Below are positions 57,938 to 64,000 of a stretch of DNA of 64,000 bases, in pieces. The stretch spans positions 1 to 64,000 of the forward strand of contig CACLAN010000003.1 of the NCBI GenBank assembly GCA_902604905.1, read 5' to 3'. Each line of letters begins with the position of its first letter. Position 1 is the stretch's first letter. The stretch comes from an uncultured Alphaproteobacteria bacterium (GTDB taxonomy: Bacteria; Pseudomonadota; Alphaproteobacteria; HIMB59; GCA-002718135). A program made the translations under genes and the position numbers. Below the pieces are notes generated by a model. It was given only the letters and a program-made list of their open reading frames with translations. It was not told where the DNA came from and searched no databases.

Positions 57938-58672
57938 AATACTATAAATCAAAAATTCTTTATTTCCTTTTGGTCCAGTTATTGGACTTTCGACTAAACC
58001 TACAACTTCAGCCTTAATTATTTTTTTAAACCAATTCGATATATCATTACATACTTGTTCATGAATCAATGGATCTTTCACAATACCTTTTTTCAAATTT
58101 ATTTTATTAGTTTCAAATTGTGGCTTAATTAGTGAAATAATCTCAGCTTTACTTGATAAAAGCTTCAAGCTAGGTTCTATAACCTTTGTTAGACTAATAA
58201 AACTAACATCACAGACTACCAAATTAATTTTTTCATGAATTATTGAGTTATCTAAATATTTAGCGTTAAAATTTTCTATACTAATAATTTTTTTTTCTTT
58301 TTTTAATTTTTCATGAAGTTGATTTGTGCCAACATCAATAGAATATATTTTTTTAGCGTTTTTTTTTAAAAGAACTTCTGTGAATCCACCAGTTGATGAA
58401 CCAATATCTAGACAAATTTTATTTTCTATATCAATCTTAAAATGATCAATCGCTTTCAGTATTTTAAATGCACCTCTTGATACCCATGGAGGATGAAGTT
58501 GTTTAATTTTTATTTTTGAGTTTTCATTAAAACTGTTACCACTTTTGGTAGTAATTTTATCGTTTACATAAACTTGGCCGGCCATAATCATAGATTGGGC
58601 TTTTGATTTAGTATCAGCTAAGTTTCTATCCATTAAAAGCTGATCAAGTCTTATTTTTAGATTTTTACTCAA
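57923..58672 (-). CDS. tlyA: TlyA family rRNA 2'-O-methyltransferase/hemolysin-like protein
   Basis: This 249-aa protein has an N-terminal S4 RNA-binding domain (about 5-65, [20 protein letters not shown]) and an FtsJ-like methyltransferase domain with the SAM loop [11 protein letters not shown] near 92. TlyA proteins methylate 16S and 23S rRNA. The hemolysin name is historic. It lies 9 nt after xseB. Confidence 0.9.
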   Translation of the reverse strand: MSKNLKIRLDQLLMDRNLADTKSKAQSMIMAGQVYVNDKITTKSGNSFNENSKIKIKQLHPPWVSRGAFKILKAIDHFKIDIENKICLDIGSSTGGFTEVLLKKNAKKIYSIDVGTNQLHEKLKKEKKIISIENFNAKYLDNSIIHEKINLVVCDVSFISLTKVIEPSLKLLSSKAEIISLIKPQFETNKINLKKGIVKDPLIHEQVCNDISNWFKKIIKAEVVGLVESPITGPKGNKEFLIYSILKKS

Positions 58673-58681
58673 ATTTGAAAA

Positions 58682-58900
58682 TTACTTAAAATCTTCTTTT
58701 GTGACTTTATTGTTTTCTTGCTTAATTTTTTTAATTTGGCTTTCAATACTTTTTAATTTTTCCTCACATGCTTTTTTTAAATTCATTCCTTCTTCGTAAA
58801 GTTTTACAGATTCTTCTAAATCAACTTCACCATTTTCTAATTTCTCTACAATAGACTCAAGTTTTTTTAAATTATTTTCAAAATTATTATGTTTATTCAT
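58682..58900 (-). CDS. xseB: Exodeoxyribonuclease VII small subunit
   Basis: This 72-aa, mostly helical XseB has the signature FENNLKKLESIVEKLENGEVDLEESVKLYEEG (here 7-38) with an SVxLYExG-type turn. It works with XseA in DNA repair, and xseA is not in the window. It overlaps the DUF6476-like gene by 8 nt. Confidence 0.94.
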   Translation of the reverse strand: MNKHNNFENNLKKLESIVEKLENGEVDLEESVKLYEEGMNLKKACEEKLKSIESQIKKIKQENNKVTKEDFK

Positions 58901-59186
58901 TAGATGTGTCTATTTTTGTAATATTTGATGTTTCTATATCATATATTAAAGCATAAACTTTATCATTACTTTTTATTGTAAACAAAATCCTATTATTATC
59001 AATCATATCTATATCTGTAATTTTATGCCCTTTTTCTAAATTTAAATTATAATCAATTAAATTTGTTTCTAAATTACTTTGTTTTTTTGTTGTTTTTATA
59101 TACAAACCATAAACAAGAGCTAAAAAACAAATAACAATTAATATACCTAAAAATATTACAATAAATTTAAGAATTTTTTGAGACAT
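58893..59186 (-). CDS. DUF6476-like membrane-anchored protein
   Basis: This 97-aa protein has one N-terminal helix (about 7-29) and a small periplasmic or cytoplasmic domain with repeated strand-like ends. It resembles the alphaproteobacterial DUF6476 proteins that sit divergent to rluD, on size, topology and place. The start ATG at 59186 shares CATG with the rluD ATG. A TTG 6 nt upstream is less likely. The function is unknown. Confidence 0.65.
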   Translation of the reverse strand: MSQKILKFIVIFLGILIVICFLALVYGLYIKTTKKQSNLETNLIDYNLNLEKGHKITDIDMIDNNRILFTIKSNDKVYALIYDIETSNITKIDTSNE

Positions 59187-60156
59187 GAACAAATTCTATA
59201 ATCTTAAATTAACTATAAATAAACAATTAAGTTCACAAAGATTAGATAAAGTGCTCGTTTCAAAATTGGAAGGATATTCAAGAACACAAATAAAAACTTT
59301 AATATTAAATGGCAATGTAAGTCTTGATGAAATGGAAATAAAAAATCCATCTTACATAACTAAAGAAAATGAGAATTACTTTATAAATATTATCTTGAAA
59401 CAAGAAACAAAACATTCAGCTGAAAATATAGATTTAAACATTATTTTTGAAGATGAAGATTTAATTGTTATAAATAAACCTCCAAATTTAGTAATGCACC
59501 CAGCTCCTGGAAATGAAAGCGGCACTCTTGTGAATGCTCTTATGCATTACACTAATAATCAACTAAGTGATTTAGATCATAATGCTAGACCAGGAATAGT
59601 CCATCGTTTAGATAAGGATACAAGTGGCATTCTTGTTGTTGCAAAAAATAATAATGTTCATATTAATTTAGCAAAACAATTCAAAGAACATACGATATCT
59701 CGTAGATATAAAGCAATAGTTTGGGGAACTCCTGATAATCAATCAATTGAAGGGTACATAGAGAGAAATAGAAAAAATAGAAAAAAAATGAGTTTAAATA
59801 ATAAGGGTTTTGGAAAATATTCTAAAACCGATATTAAATTAGAAAAAACTTTTGGTATTGCTAGTTTAGTTGACTGCCATTTACATACTGGAAGAACGCA
59901 TCAAATTAGACTTCATTTAACTTCTAAAAATTCTCCTATAATTGGTGATAAGATTTATGGAAAAAGTAAAATTAATCAATTTGGAAAAGATAAAAATACA
60001 TTTAATAAATTCATGATTTTAAAAAATTTTGAAAGACAAGCATTGCATGCTTATCATCTTGGTTTTGATCATCCTACATCAAAAAAAAGGATGGATTTTG
60101 ATATTGAAATTCCTGAAGATTTTATGAATTTAATTGAATTATTGCTTAAATATTAA
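59185..60156 (+). CDS. rluD: 23S rRNA pseudouridine synthase RluD
   Basis: This 323-aa synthase has an N-terminal S4 domain (QRLDKVLVSKL near 18-28). The catalytic Asp143 is in HRLDKDTSG, and GRTHQIRLHL follows. RluD modifies positions 1911, 1915 and 1917 of helix 69. The ATG at 59185 is confirmed by the S4 domain, which the next in-frame Met would remove. It overlaps the divergent DUF6476-like start codon, leaving no intergenic leader. Confidence 0.9.
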   Translation: MNKFYNLKLTINKQLSSQRLDKVLVSKLEGYSRTQIKTLILNGNVSLDEMEIKNPSYITKENENYFINIILKQETKHSAENIDLNIIFEDEDLIVINKPPNLVMHPAPGNESGTLVNALMHYTNNQLSDLDHNARPGIVHRLDKDTSGILVVAKNNNVHINLAKQFKEHTISRRYKAIVWGTPDNQSIEGYIERNRKNRKKMSLNNKGFGKYSKTDIKLEKTFGIASLVDCHLHTGRTHQIRLHLTSKNSPIIGDKIYGKSKINQFGKDKNTFNKFMILKNFERQALHAYHLGFDHPTSKKRMDFDIEIPEDFMNLIELLLKY

Positions 60157-60186
60157 ATTATATTTTATTTGTGTTATAGGAACATT

Positions 60187-63414
<3,228 letters not shown>

Positions 63415-63422
<8 letters not shown>

Positions 63423-64000
63423 GATAAGGCCTTACTAATTCTTTTATTTCTAGAGACTTCTTTTTAACCTCAACAACATCTTGCCCTTCAACTAGTATTC
63501 TTACTAATGGTTCAGTTCCTGATAACCTAACAAGTGATCTTATTTTTTTATTATTATACAATTTATCATTTTTTAACTTACCAAGTATTTTTAAAAGTTT
63601 GGTATTCTTTGTTTTATAACTTAAGTTAATTTTTTCTTGAGCAAAATCATTGTACAAATCAAAAAGTTTACTTGCCTTATTTTTATTTGATATCAAAACT
63701 TCAGTAATTTTTAGAGCTGCTAAAATTCCGTCACCAGTATTAGAATATTCTGATAAAATTATATGTCCTGATTGTTCACCACCTATTATAGATTTGGATT
63801 TTTTCATTTGATTTATAACGTTTATATCTCCAACAGTTGTACGTTTAATCTTTAATTTTAATTTATTTGTGAGATAATTTTCTAATCCCATGTTAGACAT
63901 GACAGTTATAACAACATCATGTTGATTAGGTTTTTTCAAAGGTTTTACATAACTTTTACATAACAATCCTATAATTTTATCACCATCAACCTCTTTTCCA
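63415..64000 (-). CDS. glmM: Phosphoglucosamine mutase GlmM (5' part beyond right edge)
   Basis: The last 194 codons of a phosphohexomutase are visible, and the gene runs off the right edge without a start. The order is VDGD, then TVMSNMGLE, the sugar-binding loop GGEQSGHIIL and the phosphate-binding RLSGTEPLVRILVEG. This wording is GlmM-like rather than phosphomannomutase. It would convert GlcN-6-P to GlcN-1-P for cell-wall synthesis. It precedes hisZ with an 8-nt overlap. Confidence 0.9.

Overview
The window is strongly AT-rich, densely packed chromosomal DNA that looks like a streamlined marine alphaproteobacterium, perhaps of the SAR11/HIMB59/AEGEAN-169 kind. This placement is an inference. 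It rests on an alphaproteobacterial RpoH, a plant/alpha-type GshA, a TIGR02186 protein beside TauE, an rlmB/tRNA/tuf/tRNA-Trp/secE order, very small gaps and heavy gene overlap. No gap between genes exceeds 182 bases. I saw no insertion sequence, prophage, CRISPR array or rRNA gene.

Region 1 (1-9.9 kb) is mostly metabolic. It holds a minus-strand group of eutC-like (cut by the left edge), eutB-like, eutA-like and amidinotransferase genes, divergent from a semialdehyde dehydrogenase. After these come a ROK sugar kinase, the biotin transporter BioY, the glutathione pair gshA-gshB, the Mg transporter MgtE and tRNA-Leu. Region 2 (10-12 kb) has lipB, rluC and crcB. Region 3 (11.9-40.8 kb) is one minus-strand run of information-processing genes: tRNA-Tyr, tRNA-Gly, tuf, tRNA-Trp, secE, nusG, rplKAJL, rpoBC, then the str, S10, spc and alpha operons joined end to end. 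No rpmD, rpmJ or second tuf lies inside the run. An L10 autoregulatory leader sits upstream of rplJ.

Region 4 (41-50.6 kb) is a compact formate dehydrogenase island: rlmB and tRNA-Thr, a tiny lipoprotein, a two-subunit NAD-linked formate dehydrogenase, a TusA-like sulfur carrier, moeA, mobB, a TupB-type permease, fdhD and mobA. It encodes the enzyme plus most of the late steps that build and insert its Mo/W-bis-MGD cofactor. Region 5 (50.6-54.3 kb) holds YeiH- and TauE/SafE-type membrane proteins, an unknown membrane protein, a TIGR02186 protein and a universal stress protein, which look like a sulfur-anion export module.

Region 6 (54.3-64 kb) is housekeeping: pyrE, a cytidylyltransferase, pdxH, fabI, aroC, tlyA, xseB, a DUF6476-like protein, rluD, rpoH, purA, hisZ and the 3' part of glmM, which is cut by the right edge.

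The strongest leads are the eutABC-like/amidinotransferase catabolic cluster, the formate dehydrogenase island with a lone tungstate-type permease, the multi-hairpin rplA-rplJ leader, and the packing rules. All six convergent protein-gene pairs overlap, by exactly 4 or 15 nt, and rluD shares a CATG start with its divergent neighbour.
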